From an uncultured Verrucomicrobiota bacterium (lineage in GTDB: Bacteria; Verrucomicrobiota; Verrucomicrobiia; Limisphaerales; UBA9464), in the NCBI GenBank assembly GCA_903930165.1, contig CAIYXO010000148.1, forward strand, positions 1 to 17,595: DNA of 17,595 nt, in the 5' to 3' direction. A program made the position numbers and the translations under genes. The notes below the pieces were generated by a model. That model did not search any database. It was not told the DNA's origin and saw nothing but the letters and a program-made list of their open reading frames with translations. Shown piece by piece: positions 1 to 7,567 of this stretch. How positions within the stretch are numbered: the first letter of the stretch is position 1; each line of letters opens with the position of its first letter.

Positions 1-1
1 C

Positions 2-124
2 AAGGCGGCGAAGGATTCCGCGGCCGGACGCGAGAGCTTCTACTGGGCTGGCGGAAACTCCCGGAACCCCGACTTCCGCTGGGTCTGGGACCGCTATCGC
101 TACGTGAACTGGCGTCCTCTCTGA
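2..124 (+). CDS. C-terminal end of an unrecognised protein (5' truncated)
   Basis: An open frame enters from the left edge and ends at TGA 122-124, giving 40 residues. The tail is notably aromatic: nine Phe, Tyr or Trp among the last 28 residues, with Trp-Val-Trp and Tyr-Arg-Tyr clusters, and it ends in Asn-Trp-Arg-Pro-Leu. I do not recognise a family from this fragment. The frame is accepted because it runs to a stop just before a strong terminator hairpin at 141-189 that faces it. An aromatic C-terminus could fit an outer-membrane or secreted protein, but that is only a guess. Confidence 0.55.
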   Translation, partial: KAAKDSAAGRESFYWAGGNSRNPDFRWVWDRYRYVNWRPL

Positions 125-140
125 TCGGACGCCCCCGCGA

Positions 141-189
141 AAACGGGCCGTGGAATCCCCGGAATCATCCGGATTTCCACGGCCCGTTT
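141..189. terminator. Bidirectional intrinsic terminator
   Basis: A 13-bp perfect inverted repeat (141-153 against 177-189) continues inward with five more pairs after a one-base bulge. Four T residues follow on the plus strand (187-190), and four A residues precede it (140-143), which read as T on the minus strand. It lies 16 bp after the stop of the left-edge gene and about 25 bp after the stop of the minus-strand aminotransferase, so it can end both convergent transcripts. Confidence 0.85.
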
Positions 190-214
190 TGCTTCGGCGA
201 AGCGGTCGGCCGGT

Positions 215-1087
215 TCAGGCGAAGATGATCTCGCCGTCGTGCCGCGTCTTCTCGCGGAAGGCGGCGAGCAGCTTCGCGGTGATGGGACCCGGCTGACCGG
301 TTCCGATCACCCGTCCGTCGACCTTGACCACGGGCACCATCTCCGCCGCGGTGCCGGTCAGGAACATCTCGTCGGCGGTGTAGAGGTCGTAGCGGGTCAG
401 GTTCGGCTCGCCCGTGGGGATTCCCAGCTCCCGCGCGCAGTCGAGCACCGTGTTCCGCGTGATCCCGTAGAGCGCCCCGGCGCTGAGCGGAGGGGTGTAG
501 AGGCGGCCCTTCTGGACCGCGAAGATGTTGTCGCCCGTGCATTCGGCCACGAAGCCCTCGGAGTTCAACATGATCGCCTCCTCGACACCGATGAGGTTGG
601 CCTCGATCCGCGCGAGGATGTTGTTGAGGTAGTTGAGGGACTTGATGGCGGGGTTGACCGAGTTCACCAGCATCCGTGTGGTGGGGACGGTGGCGATGGT
701 CATGCCCTCGTTGTACACCTTCTCGGGATAGAGCTGGATGGTCGCCGCGATGATGATCACCGAAGGCTTCGGGCAGCGGCGCGGGTCCAGTCCGAGGGTC
801 CCGCGCCCGCGGGTGACGATCAGCCGGATGTAGCCCTCACGAAGCTGGTTGGCCCGGCAGGTCTCCAGGCAGGCCTCGATCATCTCCTCTGGGGACATCG
901 GGATCTCCAGGAGGATCGCCTTGGCCGACCAGTAGAGCCGTTCGATGTGTTCGCGCAGCTTGAAGATCCGGTTGTGGTACATCCGGATGCCTTCAAAGAC
1001 GCCGTCGCCGTAGAGCAGTCCGTGATCAAAGACGCTCACCTTGGCATCGGCTTCGTCCACTAGCTGTCCATCGAGATAAACCTTCAT
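215..1087 (-). CDS. ilvE: Branched-chain amino acid aminotransferase (class IV, IlvE type)
   Basis: This 290-residue PLP enzyme of aminotransferase class IV most likely interconverts branched-chain 2-oxo acids and Leu, Ile or Val in the cytoplasm, using glutamate as amino donor. The N-terminus carries the family block FDHGLLYGDGVFEGIR (20-35). The putative Schiff-base lysine is Lys149 in NPAIKSLNYLNN, followed by NSEGFVAECTGDN (175-187) with Glu182, and LSAGALYGITR (201-211). The length is normal for short bacterial and archaeal IlvE. ATG 1087 places the first strand (KVYLDGQLV) correctly; no Shine-Dalgarno is visible. It lies downstream of the PEP-CTERM gene but behind that gene's terminator, so it probably has its own promoter in 1088-1150. 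A D-amino acid transaminase or aminodeoxychorismate lyase is a less likely alternative. Confidence 0.9.
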   Translation of the reverse strand: MKVYLDGQLVDEADAKVSVFDHGLLYGDGVFEGIRMYHNRIFKLREHIERLYWSAKAILLEIPMSPEEMIEACLETCRANQLREGYIRLIVTRGRGTLGLDPRRCPKPSVIIIAATIQLYPEKVYNEGMTIATVPTTRMLVNSVNPAIKSLNYLNNILARIEANLIGVEEAIMLNSEGFVAECTGDNIFAVQKGRLYTPPLSAGALYGITRNTVLDCARELGIPTGEPNLTRYDLYTADEMFLTGTAAEMVPVVKVDGRVIGTGQPGPITAKLLAAFREKTRHDGEIIFA

Positions 1088-1150
1088 GAATTCTGGGGTC
1101 GAACGTTACGGGAGTCTTCGGAGGCGGAGCAAGGCCGCGGGAGTCCGTGG

Positions 1151-1184
1151 GAAACAAAAACGCCACCGGAAAGGCCGGTGGCGT
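1151..1184 (-). terminator. Intrinsic terminator of the PEP-CTERM gene
   Basis: A 10-bp GC-rich stem (1160-1169 against 1175-1184) with a five-base loop is followed on the minus strand by TTTTTGTTTC. It begins 18 bp after the stop codon of the PEP-CTERM gene and separates it from the downstream aminotransferase gene. Confidence 0.88.
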
Positions 1185-1202
1185 CGAGGGGGAAGGGGTT
1201 CT

Positions 1203-1862
1203 TCAGCCCTTCCGGCGCCGACGCCAGCTCCAGACGCCTACCGCTCCGGCGAAGGCGATGGCCGCGTACGTGGAAGGTTCCGGAACCGTGGTGGTGAACG
1301 AGATGTTGTCCACGGTCTCGATCAGGTCGATCGGGTTCAGGTTGTTGTCCCCGTAGTAGAACTCGGCCCGGTTGGCCGGGGTGCCGCTGTGGATCCACGA
1401 GATCGTCTGATCCATCAGGGTGTTCGCATTCGGCGTGACCGTGATGCTTTCGAGAAGTGTCGCACCGTCGAAGAGATTCAGGACCGCCAAATCCAGATCG
1501 CCGGCCGTCAGCCCGACGCCGTCGTCCAGCGTGACCAGCAGTCCGGTATCGTCGTTTCCGAACATCAGGTTCAGCGAATAGATCGGAACGCTGAAGTCCA
1601 TCTGGAGCGTCACACCGGTGGACTCTGGGAAAACGACCAGCGATTGGCCTATGGTGTCTCCCAAACCGCTGTTGAAGATCTCCAAGCCATTGCCCGGAGA
1701 CAGGTTGGAGAAGGTGACTAAGGGGGAATCGACGCTGGCCGAACCGTTCGGTAACGCGGCGGCGGGATCGGATTCGAAGTCGATGAACTCCGCAGCTTGG
1801 GCTCCGCCCGTCAGCAAACAGGCGATTCCCAAGAAACAAAGTGCTTTCCGATGATTTGCCAC
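1203..1862 (-). CDS. PEP-CTERM sorting-domain exoprotein
   Basis: This 219-residue secreted protein has a signal peptide (basic NHRK, then a hydrophobic stretch to about residue 23, with Ala-Gln-Ala-Ala at the likely cleavage site). The C-terminal tripartite sorting signal is complete: VPEPS at 193-197, a hydrophobic helix at 198-213 and RRRR at 214-217. Proteins with this tail are processed by an exosortase and are commonly linked to exopolysaccharide-producing, biofilm-forming bacteria. The middle (25-190) is acidic and rich in beta-type residues with no catalytic motif, and its specific role is unknown. The start is GTG 1862, the only codon giving a complete signal peptide; no Shine-Dalgarno is visible. 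The gene follows the M28 peptidase by 39 bp, but a terminator-like hairpin lies between them. No exosortase is encoded in the window. Confidence 0.88.
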   Translation of the reverse strand: MANHRKALCFLGIACLLTGGAQAAEFIDFESDPAAALPNGSASVDSPLVTFSNLSPGNGLEIFNSGLGDTIGQSLVVFPESTGVTLQMDFSVPIYSLNLMFGNDDTGLLVTLDDGVGLTAGDLDLAVLNLFDGATLLESITVTPNANTLMDQTISWIHSGTPANRAEFYYGDNNLNPIDLIETVDNISFTTTVPEPSTYAAIAFAGAVGVWSWRRRRKG

Positions 1863-1867
1863 TAGGG

Positions 1868-1886
1868 AAAAAGGCTTCAGGAAGCC
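1868..1886 (-). terminator. Terminator-like hairpin between the M28 and PEP-CTERM genes
   Basis: On the minus strand GGCTTC and GAAGCC form a short stem (1873-1886; 5-6 bp with a 2-4 base loop), followed directly by five T residues (1872-1868). It lies 15 bp past the M28 stop codon and only 5 bp before the GTG of the next gene, so it could be a weak terminator or an attenuator-like element in the leader. The stem is short, hence moderate confidence. Confidence 0.5.
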
Positions 1887-1901
1887 GCGGAAGTCAAGGC
1901 G

Positions 1902-3557
1902 TTAACGGGTTGCGGGGGCGGAGCGCAGGCTCTCGATCCGGGCTGCGCGGAACTCCGCACCCTTGCGCCATTCCGGCCATCGCCGGTCCTCTGCGATCCG
2001 CCAACCGACGGCATGCAGCAACTCCAGGTCCTCGACCGCCCCGGAAAGGTCCCAGTCCGCTTTCACCTCGTCGGAGACCTTGTGGTAGTCCCGGTCGATG
2101 TACTCGTTGACCTTGCCTTCCCCATAGCCGGCCGGCTTGTCGCGGTAGTCGATGCCCGACTTGGCGTAGAGGCCCGGCACGCCGCGCTTCATGAACTCGA
2201 AGTGGTCCGAGCGGTAGAACGTGCCGCGCTCGGGATGGGTCTCGGGCAGCGTGACGCGTCCCTGCCGGCGGGCCTCCCGTGACAGGACGTCTTCCAGTGT
2301 CGAACTGCCGAAACCCACCACCCGTACATCGCGGGTCCGACCCCATTGGTTCAGGCCATCCATGTTGATGTTGGCCAGCGTCCTCTGGAGCGGATGAACC
2401 GGATTGGCCGCGTAGTAGGCGGATCCCAGGAGCCCCTGTTCCTCGGCGGTGACGCTCAGGAAGAGGAGGCTCCGACGGGGACGTTTTCCATCCCGGGCGA
2501 ACCGCTCGGCGAGTTCCAGGAGGCCGGCAACACCGATGGCGTTGTCTGCGGCCCCGTTGTAGATGCCGTCTCCGGGGATCTTGGGGTCCCGCCCGAGGTG
2601 GTCCCAATGCGAGCTGTAGACCACCCACTCGTCGCGCTTTGAGACTTCCCGGCCTTCGAGAAGCCCGAGGACGTTCCGGGACTTCACGGTCCGCCGGTTC
2701 TGGCGGGAGGCATAGGCGGCCTTCTGTTTCAACGGCACCGGCCGGAACGACTTCCGCACCGCCGTCGCCTTCATCGCTTCGTAGGACGTGCCATTGGCCG
2801 CAAGCAGGGCCTGTGCTCTTTCCAGGCTGATCCAGCCGGCGATGCGGGAGCGGGGAGACGTGTCGTCTTCTAGGTCGAACCTTTCGCGCCCCCAGCTGTT
2901 GACCACCACGAACCACGGGTACGCGGCCGGCTTCGTCTCATGGATGATCAACGCCGCGGCCGCTCCGCGCCGTCCCGCCTCCTCGAACTTGTAGGTCCAG
3001 CGACCGTAGTAGGTCATGGCCTCCCCCTTGAACATCGCCGGATCCAACCCACCCGCCTTGCCCGGCGCCGGGACCGGCGGATCGCCGACCAGGATCACCA
3101 CCGTCTTTCCCTTCACGTCCACTCCCTTGAAGTCGTCCCAGCCGTACTCCGGGGCGTGAACGCCGTATCCGACGAAGACCATTTCGGTCGTGGGCACCTC
3201 GACGAGCGGACCGTTTTCCGGGGACCAGGCGACGAAATCCTGCGGACGTCCGAGCGCTTGGCCGTCCAGGAGGAAATCCACCTCGCTGCGGATGCCGACG
3301 ATGGGCACGTCCTGGGTCCACGAGCCTCCGTGGCCTGCGGGCTTCAAGCCAAGTGCCCGGAACTGGTCGGTGAGGTATTGGACCGTCTTTTCCTCACCCG
3401 GGGTGCCGGGTGCGCGGCCCTCGAATTCGTCGGACGCAAGCACCCGGGTGTGCTGGAGGAGTTCCTGGGCCAGGATGGCGGATTCCGCGCGGAGCAAGGG
3501 GGCCGCCATCGGAAGGATCATCGCGGCCAGGCAGGAAAGCAGGCGATTCGGGCGCAT
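1902..3557 (-). CDS. Secreted M28-family zinc peptidase with PA-type insert
   Basis: This 551-residue exported protein is of the M28 (aminopeptidase Y/glutamate carboxypeptidase) family and probably removes N-terminal residues from peptides outside the cytoplasm. A signal peptide covers about residues 1-24. The PA-type insert is roughly 110-290 (VFVGYGVHAPEYGWDDFKGV, then VKGKTVVILVGDPP). All expected di-zinc residues are visible: His317 and Asp319 in SSHWDH, Asp338 in GAADNA, the catalytic-base and ligand pair Glu372-Glu373 in TAEEQG, Asp400 in NMDG and His492 in DYHKVSDE. RSDHFEF at 449-455 is also typical. ATG 3557 has an AGGAG Shine-Dalgarno eight bases upstream (3566-3570), one of few in the window. 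It is divergent from the TPR gene at 3659. Substrate specificity cannot be read from the sequence. Confidence 0.92.
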   Translation of the reverse strand: MRPNRLLSCLAAMILPMAAPLLRAESAILAQELLQHTRVLASDEFEGRAPGTPGEEKTVQYLTDQFRALGLKPAGHGGSWTQDVPIVGIRSEVDFLLDGQALGRPQDFVAWSPENGPLVEVPTTEMVFVGYGVHAPEYGWDDFKGVDVKGKTVVILVGDPPVPAPGKAGGLDPAMFKGEAMTYYGRWTYKFEEAGRRGAAAALIIHETKPAAYPWFVVVNSWGRERFDLEDDTSPRSRIAGWISLERAQALLAANGTSYEAMKATAVRKSFRPVPLKQKAAYASRQNRRTVKSRNVLGLLEGREVSKRDEWVVYSSHWDHLGRDPKIPGDGIYNGAADNAIGVAGLLELAERFARDGKRPRRSLLFLSVTAEEQGLLGSAYYAANPVHPLQRTLANINMDGLNQWGRTRDVRVVGFGSSTLEDVLSREARRQGRVTLPETHPERGTFYRSDHFEFMKRGVPGLYAKSGIDYRDKPAGYGEGKVNEYIDRDYHKVSDEVKADWDLSGAVEDLELLHAVGWRIAEDRRWPEWRKGAEFRAARIESLRSAPATR

Positions 3558-3658
3558 GGGAAAGACTCCTATGGAAGCGGCACCGAGCCAAGCCCGGGAA
3601 AGCGCCCGTCGCGCGAACGTCGCTTGATCCGGAGGACGCGGCTCACCGAGAATCCGCC
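3558..3658. promoter_or_regulatory. Divergent intergenic region, M28 peptidase / TPR operon
   Basis: About 100 bp separate two divergent genes and must hold both promoters. The only clear element is the AGGAG Shine-Dalgarno of the peptidase gene at 3566-3570 (minus strand). A GGAGGA at 3631-3636 on the plus strand is 22 bp from the TPR gene's ATG, too far to act as a normal ribosome binding site. I see no convincing -35/-10 pair. Confidence 0.4.
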
Positions 3659-4429
3659 ATGCCCTTTCGCCGCTTCCCCGGAAAGCTTTCCGTCTTTGGC
3701 GCGGGATTTCTCGTGTGGCTCGCAGTCGGAGTCGCCGATCTCGCCGCCGCCGAGGAATCCTTCACGCCAGCGGAAGTGCGTCGTCGAACCTCGGCGTATG
3801 AGGCCGCCGGCAAGGCGTTCCGCGAGGGGAGGCAGGACACGGCCGTTGTCGTCGAGTTTGCGCAGACCTGCTTCGACCGGGCCGAAGCGCTGCCGGCAGG
3901 ACCCGCCAAGGCCGCCGTGGCCGAGCAGGGAATCTCGGCCTGCCGTTCCGCCCTGGAACGGTCGCCGGCCAACGCCGCCCTCCACTACTACCTGGGGATG
4001 AATCTCGGCCAACTCGCGCAGACGCGCACCTTCGGCGCCCTGAAGCTGGTCCGACAGATGGAGTCCGCCTGGTCGACGGCGAGGACCCTGGACGAGAACC
4101 TCGACCACGCCGGGCCGGATCGCTCCCTTGGAATCCTCTTCGCGGAGTGTCCGCGGGCGCCGCTCAGCATCGGCTCCCGGGACAAGGCGCGCCGCCACCT
4201 GGCCCGCGCGGTGGAGCTCGACCCCGTCCATCCGGAGAACCGGCTGCACTTCGCGGAGCAGTTGGTCCGCTGGGGTGACAGGGAAGCCGCCCGTCAGCAG
4301 CTCTCGGAACTCGACGAACTTCTTCCCGCCGCCCGGACACGCCTCGTCGGTCCGGACTGGGATGCCGCCTGGCAATCCTGGGAGAACCGCCTTCGTCTCC
4401 TGCGGGAACGGCTTTCTTCCCGGCGCTGA
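3659..4429 (+). CDS. Exported TPR protein, TRAP-associated (TatT)-like
   Basis: This 256-residue protein has an N-terminal signal sequence (basic PFRRFPGK, hydrophobic 11-30, Ala-rich cleavage region near 29-31) followed by helical repeats. Residues 108-146 (ALHYYLGMNLGQLAQ, then GALKLV) and 156-225 (SLGILFAECPRAPLSIGS, then KARRHLARAVELDPVHPENR) resemble the TPR pattern of TRAP-transporter-associated TatT-like proteins, which also carry an SIG-K/D-KA motif after a Pro-containing turn. It probably acts as a periplasmic scaffold rather than an enzyme. ATG 3659 is chosen because it opens directly onto the signal peptide; the frame is open further upstream but reads as non-protein sequence. It is the first gene of a three-gene plus-strand run, 55 bp before the phosphatase. 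No TRAP permease is nearby, so a transport role is not supported by context. Confidence 0.75.
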   Translation: MPFRRFPGKLSVFGAGFLVWLAVGVADLAAAEESFTPAEVRRRTSAYEAAGKAFREGRQDTAVVVEFAQTCFDRAEALPAGPAKAAVAEQGISACRSALERSPANAALHYYLGMNLGQLAQTRTFGALKLVRQMESAWSTARTLDENLDHAGPDRSLGILFAECPRAPLSIGSRDKARRHLARAVELDPVHPENRLHFAEQLVRWGDREAARQQLSELDELLPAARTRLVGPDWDAAWQSWENRLRLLRERLSSRR

Positions 4430-4484
4430 TCCGGAAACCATCCCACCTTCGACTGCGAGGCCACCACCCGATCCATTGTTGCCG

Positions 4485-6482
4485 ATGTCTCCCCGAATCC
4501 TCCCCTTCCTGTTCGGTCTCGCGATCGCCGGCCTGGCGTCCAACCCGGAGCCTCCCTTCTCGCGCCTGCCCTACGTGCAGTCCGCGTCACCGACCCGGAT
4601 CCAGGTCGTCTGGCGCACCGAGGGGCCGGTCGAGCCGGTGGTCCGTTTCGGCACCGATCCTTCCCGCCTGGATGGCGAGGTCGCGGGTTCCGACATCACC
4701 GTCCGGGCATCGCTCGGAACCGAAAAACAGGAGATCCCGGAACGGTGGAAGCCCTTGCGTACGGCGCGGAATCTCGGGCTGCCCAAGCTCCACAGTGCGC
4801 CGATCGGGACCTTCCAGTACGAGGCCCGCGTCAAGGGCCTCAAGGCGGACACCACGTACCACTACGCGGTGTACGACGGCGCGCGCCGTCTGACCCCTGC
4901 CGATTCCGAACACCGCTTCCGCACCCAGCCCGAGCCCGGGACCCGGCGTCCGTACCGATTCTGGGTGATCGGCGACGGCGGCACCGGACGGTCCGCGCAG
5001 AAGGCCGTGTTCGACCGGATGCTTTCGGCGGTCCAGTCTGAAGGGCGACCGCTGGACTTCTGGATCCACGTCGGCGACATGGCCTATGGGACCGGCCGAG
5101 ACGTGGAGTTCCAGACCCGCTACTTCGAGAGCTACGCGCCCCTGCTGCGCAACACCGTCTGCTGGCCCTCGATGGGCAACCATGAGGGACACACGTCGAA
5201 GGGCACGACCGGCGTGGGACCGTACTACGACGCCTACGTCGTCCCGACCCGCGGAGAGTCCGGCGGCGTGGCGTCCGGCACCGAGGCCTACTACTCGTTC
5301 GTGCACGGGAACATCCACTTCATCTGCCTCGACTCCCACGACCTCGACCGCAAGCCGGACGGCGCGATGGCGCGATGGCTCAAGGCGGATCTCGAGAAGG
5401 CCAAGGCCGATTGGCTGGTCGCGTTCTGGCATCATCCGCCCTACACGAAGGGAAGCCACGACAGCGACAAGGAGAAGGACCTGATCGAGATGCGGCACCA
5501 CATCCTCCCGATCCTCGAGGCGGGCGGGGTGGACCTGGTGCTGACCGGACATTCCCACGTGTACGAGCGGTCGATGCTGATCGACGGCGCCTACTCGACC
5601 AACGCCACCACCGCGGAGACGTTCGTGCTCGACGACGGCGACGGCGACCCGGCCGGGGACGGCCCCTACCGGAAGAGCTCGGGTCTCACCGCCCATGCGG
5701 GAGCGATCCAGGTGGTGGCCGGCAACGCCGGCGCGAGGCTGGGCCGCAACGGGACCAGCCCGATCATGCGCAAGACGATCGTCGAGTACGGGTCGGTGCT
5801 GGTCGAGGTGGACGGCGACACGCTCCGCGGACGGATGATCAACCTCAACGGGACGGAGCGGGACTCGTTCGCCTTGGTGAAATCGGGGAAGGTTCCGGTC
5901 CAGCGGCTTTCCCTGCCTTGGCAGCCGGCGGAGTACAAGAAGCCGTCCACGTCCCCGAAGGTCCCCAACGAGGCCCCCCTCGACACCCGCGTGCTCGTGG
6001 CCTCGGGGGCGGAATGGCGCTTCCGCCCCGGCCCGCTGCCGGGTGGACAGGAATGGACGAGGCCCGGTTTCGACGTGGCCGCCTGGAAGGCCGGCAAGGC
6101 GCCGTTCGGTCGTGGCGAAGGAAAGTTCGCAACACCGCTTTCCGCCGGTCCCGCCGCTCCGCGGGCCCTGCAGATCCGCCGGGAGTTCGAGGTGCGGCAG
6201 GCGGACCGCATCACCGAGATGGGACTTTGGATCGACTACTCGGACGGCTTCGTCGCCTTCATCAACGGACACGAGGTCGCCCGTGTTGGCGTTGGGCGGA
6301 GTTTCGGACGGAATGCGCAGGGAGTGACGGCCCGCGAGGATGCCGGACGCGTCTACGTGGACCTGAGGAACATCGGCGTCGCGGTGAAGGACGGAGTCAA
6401 CGTCCTGGCCATCGAATGTCATGCCGCAGGCGGGGAATCGCAGGATCTCCGGCTCGACCCGGAACTGGTGGCGGAGGACTAG
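4485..6482 (+). CDS. Exported purple-acid-type metallophosphoesterase with C-terminal beta-sandwich domain
   Basis: This 665-residue secreted protein probably hydrolyses phosphomonoesters or related substrates in the periplasm or outside the cell. Order: signal peptide (about 1-19); a purple-acid-phosphatase N-terminal fibronectin-III-like domain (about 24-148); a calcineurin-like catalytic domain (157-470); a C-terminal galactose-binding-like domain (about 500-660: WRFRPGPLPGGQEW, IDYSDGFVAFINGHEVAR, NVLAIECH). Metal-site motifs are all present: GDGG (Asp164), GDMAY (Asp198, Tyr201), GNHE (Asn232, His233), WHHPP (His316/317) and GHSHVYER (His356, His358). The Tyr in GDxxY and the GHxHxYER ending favour the purple acid phosphatase branch. 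ATG 4485 opens the signal peptide. The stop overlaps the leader of the next gene. The C-terminal domain may bind carbohydrate or a surface partner; this is inference. Confidence 0.9.
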   Translation: MSPRILPFLFGLAIAGLASNPEPPFSRLPYVQSASPTRIQVVWRTEGPVEPVVRFGTDPSRLDGEVAGSDITVRASLGTEKQEIPERWKPLRTARNLGLPKLHSAPIGTFQYEARVKGLKADTTYHYAVYDGARRLTPADSEHRFRTQPEPGTRRPYRFWVIGDGGTGRSAQKAVFDRMLSAVQSEGRPLDFWIHVGDMAYGTGRDVEFQTRYFESYAPLLRNTVCWPSMGNHEGHTSKGTTGVGPYYDAYVVPTRGESGGVASGTEAYYSFVHGNIHFICLDSHDLDRKPDGAMARWLKADLEKAKADWLVAFWHHPPYTKGSHDSDKEKDLIEMRHHILPILEAGGVDLVLTGHSHVYERSMLIDGAYSTNATTAETFVLDDGDGDPAGDGPYRKSSGLTAHAGAIQVVAGNAGARLGRNGTSPIMRKTIVEYGSVLVEVDGDTLRGRMINLNGTERDSFALVKSGKVPVQRLSLPWQPAEYKKPSTSPKVPNEAPLDTRVLVASGAEWRFRPGPLPGGQEWTRPGFDVAAWKAGKAPFGRGEGKFATPLSAGPAAPRALQIRREFEVRQADRITEMGLWIDYSDGFVAFINGHEVARVGVGRSFGRNAQGVTAREDAGRVYVDLRNIGVAVKDGVNVLAIECHAAGGESQDLRLDPELVAED

Positions 6483-6483
6483 G

Positions 6484-7407
6484 ATGCGTCCGTGGCCAAA
6501 ACGGCTGGGTGCGCTCGCGCTTGTTTCCGTCCTGTGCGGAAAGGGCGTTGCGCACGAGGGCCCCGAGGCGGAGATCGAGGAGATCACCGTCGAGATCGCC
6601 CGCTTCGGGGAGTCCGCGGAACGCCTGCTGCAACGGGCGATCGAATACCGTGTGCTTGGTCGTCTGAAGGAGGCGGCAAACGACCTTCAACGGGCCGCCC
6701 GACTGGAGACGGATCGCCCTGGACTGCGCCGCGAACTCGCCCGGGTGCAGGAAGGCTTGGGCCAGACCAACGAGGCCCTGGCCACCACGGAACTGGGCCT
6801 GAACCTGAAGGGCATCGAACCCGATGAACGGGCCGCGCTCCTGGCATTGAAAGCCGGCCTTCTGGCGGCGAAGGGCAAGTCTGGGGCCGCACTCGAGAGC
6901 TGGACCGAAGCCTTGCGTCTCCAGCCCGAGAACGTGGATTGGCACCACAGCCGCAGCCAGCTGCTGCGCGAGTTGGCCCGACACGACGAGCGCCTGAAGC
7001 GCCTCGACGAAGCCATCGCCACGACAGGCTCCGGGATGCTCGAGGTGGAACGGATCGACGCCCTGCTCGACGCCGGTCGTTGGGCCGAGGCGCTTCCCCG
7101 CATCGATTTCGAATTGGACGCCTCAAGGCTCCGGGGTTCCTGGCTGTTGCGACGTGGTCGGGCGCTACTGGGCATGTCGCGCGAATCCGAGGCCCGCAAG
7201 GACCTGGAGGCGGCCTCCGCCGAGATCCGGGCGCGTCTCGGGCCCGGGATCCGGGAAGCCTCGCTCCTGGCCGAGGTCGGTCTCGCCGAGGAGTTGCTGG
7301 GACACGTCGAGGAAGCCAAGCGTTGGTTCGGGGACGCCCTCGCCGCCGGCGCCGGTTCGTTTGTCCGGGAGCGCCTTGAAAAACTGAAGGCCGCCAAGAA
7401 GGACTGA
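6484..7407 (+). CDS. Exported TPR protein, coupled to the phosphatase
   Basis: This 307-residue protein has a short signal peptide (RPWPKR, hydrophobic 8-18, cleavage likely after Val-Ala near residue 23) and a mature part made almost wholly of TPR-like helical hairpins. Recognisable repeats are at about 47-76 (AERLLQRAIEYRVLGRLKEA), 79-108, 116-149 (LLALKAGLLAAKGKSGAALE), 187-206, 217-247 and 262-292. No enzymatic motif is seen. The start ATG 6484 lies one base after the phosphatase stop and has a GGAGG Shine-Dalgarno six bases upstream (6473-6477) inside the phosphatase gene, so the two are very likely translated together. It probably binds a protein partner in the periplasm, perhaps the phosphatase or its substrate. 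The Lys-rich C-terminus (KLKAAKKD) is unremarkable. Confidence 0.82.
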   Translation: MRPWPKRLGALALVSVLCGKGVAHEGPEAEIEEITVEIARFGESAERLLQRAIEYRVLGRLKEAANDLQRAARLETDRPGLRRELARVQEGLGQTNEALATTELGLNLKGIEPDERAALLALKAGLLAAKGKSGAALESWTEALRLQPENVDWHHSRSQLLRELARHDERLKRLDEAIATTGSGMLEVERIDALLDAGRWAEALPRIDFELDASRLRGSWLLRRGRALLGMSRESEARKDLEAASAEIRARLGPGIREASLLAEVGLAEELLGHVEEAKRWFGDALAAGAGSFVRERLEKLKAAKKD

Positions 7408-7567
7408 CCCGCCGAAGTCCTTTCGCTGTCGGGTTCCAGACGGCCGGGTCGCCGGCGAGGTTCCCGGTCGGCCTGGGCCGCGGATGGGGTCCCAAGCGCC
7501 GGAGGGAAGGGGATGTGCCTCTTCGGTTCGTCTACCGATTGAACCTGCAGGCAGCCCCCAGTTGAGC
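7408..7567. other. Convergent intergenic region with an interrupted hairpin
   Basis: These 160 bp separate the ends of two convergent operons. No gene is seen. At 7509-7558 three stem segments nest around an 11-base loop: GGGG with CCCC (7509-7512/7555-7558), TGCCT with AGGCA (7516-7520/7549-7553), and GGTTC with GAACC (7525-7529/7541-7545). These are separated by small internal loops. There is no T tract on either side, so it is not a standard intrinsic terminator, although its position, 10 bp past the ABC ATPase stop codon, suggests a transcript-end structure. Confidence 0.4.

Noticed and set aside
34..42. Ala for Gly in the ABC ATPase Walker A and the missing Q-loop Gln as signs of inactivity (residues 34-42 and 78-90 of the protein at 7568-8350)
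   Set aside because: The catalytic Lys, Walker B Asp-Glu, signature and switch His are all intact, and the YVPD-type Q-loop is a pattern I know from functional ABC-2 ATPases.
239..1063. A 274-codon plus-strand frame over the aminotransferase gene
   Set aside because: It is antisense to a clear IlvE-type enzyme and has shadow composition (Asp, His, Val, Arg, Gly).
3410..3658. N-terminal extension of the first TPR protein
   Set aside because: The frame is open, but the sequence is antisense to the M28 signal-peptide end and has no protein character; the signal peptide starts at ATG 3659.
4587..6587. A 666-codon open frame on the minus strand antisense to the phosphatase gene
   Set aside because: Its translation is rich in Arg, Gly, Val, His and Asp without any motif, while the plus strand carries a complete metallophosphoesterase. 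Long antisense frames are expected at this G+C content.
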